Assembly: GCA_934630445.1 (NCBI GenBank)
Contig: CAKTWY010000125.1
Span: 1 to 7,260, forward strand
Origin: an uncultured Eubacteriales bacterium
Lineage (GTDB): Bacteria; Bacillota; Clostridia; Oscillospirales; Butyricicoccaceae
DNA length: 7,260 nt
Direction of reading: 5' to 3'
Shown: piece by piece, positions 6,194 to 7,260 of the stretch
Layout of the letters: the number at the start of each line of letters is the position of its first letter
Position numbering within the stretch: position 1 is the stretch's first letter
Position numbers and translations under genes: made by a program
The notes under the pieces: generated by a model
What the model was told of the DNA's origin: nothing
What the model saw: the letters and a program-made list of their open reading frames with translations, nothing else
Databases searched by the model: none

Positions 6194-6463
6194 TGTCATC
6201 CTGCGCGGAGCGATACCCCCTTTGGAACACGCGGGGATCCCGGGCGTAGAACGACAGGCTGGCGGGAACATATTTTTCCTGCGTCCGGGATCCTTCGGAG
6301 CGAGGCTTGCCCACTCGTCGAGAGGGTCGCGGCACGTCGCCCTTGCGGGCTTCCTTCCGCTCCCGCTCTCCTCCGCAAACACGCTCCCTCCCTCCGCCCC
6401 CGGTGGCGGTCGCACATTTGTCCCAGAATGACAAAGGACGCTGGCATCCGGGGCGGAGCGATA
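6194..6463. repeat. Repeat-like intergenic segment (possible MITE or dispersed palindromic element)
   Basis: The 406-bp gap between glyA and rarA holds no supportable gene. After the glyA hairpin come structured pieces. TGTCATCCTG (6194-6203) is repeated inverted as CAGAATGACA (6424-6433), 9 of 10 matching, about 240 bp apart, like terminal inverted repeats. Bases 6235-6249 pair with 6279-6293 in a 15-bp stem with two G-U wobbles. GCGGAGCGATA occurs exactly twice in direct orientation (6205-6215 and 6453-6463), and its GGAGCG core occurs again near 6297. The TGTCATyCTG-type ends with nearby GGAGCG resemble dispersed intergenic repeats I recall from clostridial genomes, which is memory and not a search result. 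No target-site duplication is visible. From about 6464 to 6519 I see nothing specific. Confidence 0.45.
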
Positions 6464-6533
6464 ACCAAAAGGCTACGCGAGGCTCCCATTCCTCAGCCGG
6501 CGCATGGCACTTTGCAATCAAAGGAGGTCTTTC

Positions 6534-7260
6534 ATGTATCAGCCCCTGGCGGACAAACTGCGTCCGCATACGTTCGACGACGTGGTCGGACAGCGCCATC
6601 TGCTCGCGCCTGGCGCGATCCTGCGCCGCGTGATCGAAAGCGGGAACATCCCGAACATGGTCTTTTACGGCCCGTCGGGCATCGGAAAGACTACGGTCGC
6701 GGGCATCATCGCCGAGAGCACGCACAGAAAGCTCTACCGTTTAAACGCCACGACGTCCGGCATCGCGGACGTCAAGGCCATCATCGATGAGCTGGACACC
6801 TTTCTCGCGCCGGAGGGCGCGCTTGTGTATCTCGACGAGATCCAGTATTTTAATAAAAAGCAGCAGCAGTCGCTGCTGGAGTATATTGAAAACGGGAAGA
6901 TCACGCTCATTGCCTCGACGACGGAGAACCCCTATTTTTACATCTACAACGCCATTTTAAGCCGGTCGACGGTCTTTGAATTCAAGCCTGTGCCGCCGGA
7001 AGAGGTGCTGCGCGCCGTCAGGCGCGCTTTCGCATGTGCGGACGATGCGCTGGAGCTGGAAGACGGCGTGGCCGAGCACATCGCCTCCGCCTGCGGCGGG
7101 GATGTGCGCAAGGCGATCAACGCGGTGGAGTTTTTGTGCACGGCGGCGCACGGCACCGTGACGCTCGAGGATGCGCGCACCGTTGCGCAGAAGTCCTCCG
7201 CCCGCTACGACCGCGACGGAGACGCGCACTATGACATCCTCTCGGCGTTCCACAAGTCCC
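6534..7260 (+). CDS. rarA: Replication-associated recombination protein A (AAA+ ATPase), N-terminal part
   Basis: The gene runs off the right edge; 242 of the usual roughly 420 residues are present. RarA (MgsA, WRNIP1/Mgs1 family) is a DNA-dependent ATPase acting at stalled replication forks, related to clamp-loader subunits. Visible motifs are the N-terminal L-A-D-K-L-R-P-H-T-F-D-D-V-V-G-Q, Walker A G-P-S-G-I-G-K-T (46-53), Walker B L-V-Y-L-D-E-I-Q (97-104), sensor 1 with A-S-T-T-E-N-P (127-133), the arginine finger region A-I-L-S-R (140-144), and sensor 2 G-G-D-V-R-K-A-I-N (188-196). The T-T-E-N-P signature separates RarA from RuvB and DnaX. The ATG has an ideal site, AAAGGAGGT at 6520-6528, 5 nt upstream. 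Walker B reads DEIQ where many RarA proteins have DEVH; the catalytic D-E is intact. The C-terminal tetramerisation region lies outside the window. Confidence 0.95.
   Translation, partial: MYQPLADKLRPHTFDDVVGQRHLLAPGAILRRVIESGNIPNMVFYGPSGIGKTTVAGIIAESTHRKLYRLNATTSGIADVKAIIDELDTFLAPEGALVYLDEIQYFNKKQQQSLLEYIENGKITLIASTTENPYFYIYNAILSRSTVFEFKPVPPEEVLRAVRRAFACADDALELEDGVAEHIASACGGDVRKAINAVEFLCTAAHGTVTLEDARTVAQKSSARYDRDGDAHYDILSAFHKS

Noticed and set aside
6340..6412. G-rich minus strand as a G-quadruplex
   Set aside because: Only three runs of three or more G lie close together (near 6384-6402), with otherwise GG pairs. This is expected from strong purine bias in GC-rich DNA.
5892..6431. Plus-strand open frame of 179 residues overlapping the 3' end of glyA
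   Set aside because: It is a frame-shifted shadow of glyA extended into the gap, with an Arg/Ser/Pro-rich product and no family resemblance.
6138..6725. Minus-strand open frame of 195 residues across the glyA-rarA gap
   Set aside because: It overlaps the start of rarA and the repeat-like region, its composition is low-complexity and Arg/Pro-rich, and no family motif or good ribosome-binding site is seen.
1..7260. CRISPR array, tRNA/rRNA genes, prophage or defence genes
   Set aside because: No regularly spaced repeats, no cloverleaf or rRNA-like segment, and no integrase, transposase, toxin or nuclease-defence families were found on either strand.

Overview
The window is a GC-rich piece of bacterial chromosome with ordinary housekeeping genes. 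Strong GGAGG-type ribosome-binding sites, occasional TTG starts, and the specific protein families (a QueT-type membrane transporter, a RarA variant with a DEIQ Walker B box, a PAP2 protein with an 'STVLIKQHSLID' box) all point to a GC-rich member of the Clostridia (Bacillota), probably gut-associated. That assignment is inference from family flavour, not from a marker gene.

Layout: (1) Bases 1-198 hold the 3' end of a + strand SIS-domain (UPF0309-like) sugar-phosphate-binding protein. (2) A perfect 19-bp inverted repeat at 249-292 lies between it and the converging minus-strand genes and can terminate transcription from both sides. (3) Bases 341-4750 form a minus-strand series read right to left: nth (endonuclease III), a PAP2-family phosphatase, queT (queuosine-precursor transporter), galU (UTP-glucose-1-phosphate uridylyltransferase) and a MATE-family efflux transporter. 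Gaps are about 31 to 98 bp and no convincing minus-strand terminator separates them, so they may be partly co-transcribed, although their functions are not one pathway. (4) A divergent promoter region at about 4751-4885 separates nth from + strand glyA (serine hydroxymethyltransferase), with a good sigma-70/sigma-A type promoter for glyA. (5) After glyA and its GC-rich hairpin, 6128-6533 carries no gene. It holds a stem-loop and short inverted and direct repeats that look like a dispersed intergenic repeat or MITE-like relic. (6) From 6534 a + strand rarA (mgsA) AAA+ ATPase gene begins and runs off the right edge.

Functionally the genes cover base-excision repair (nth), replication-fork maintenance (rarA), one-carbon and amino-acid metabolism (glyA), nucleotide-sugar supply (galU), tRNA-modification precursor uptake (queT), lipid or phosphate-ester hydrolysis (PAP2) and drug or metabolite export (MATE). 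I see no phage, CRISPR, toxin-antitoxin or defence system, no RNA gene, and no convincing new biological system. The parts most worth a second look are the repeat-like segment downstream of glyA and the two hairpins plus TTG start in front of queT.
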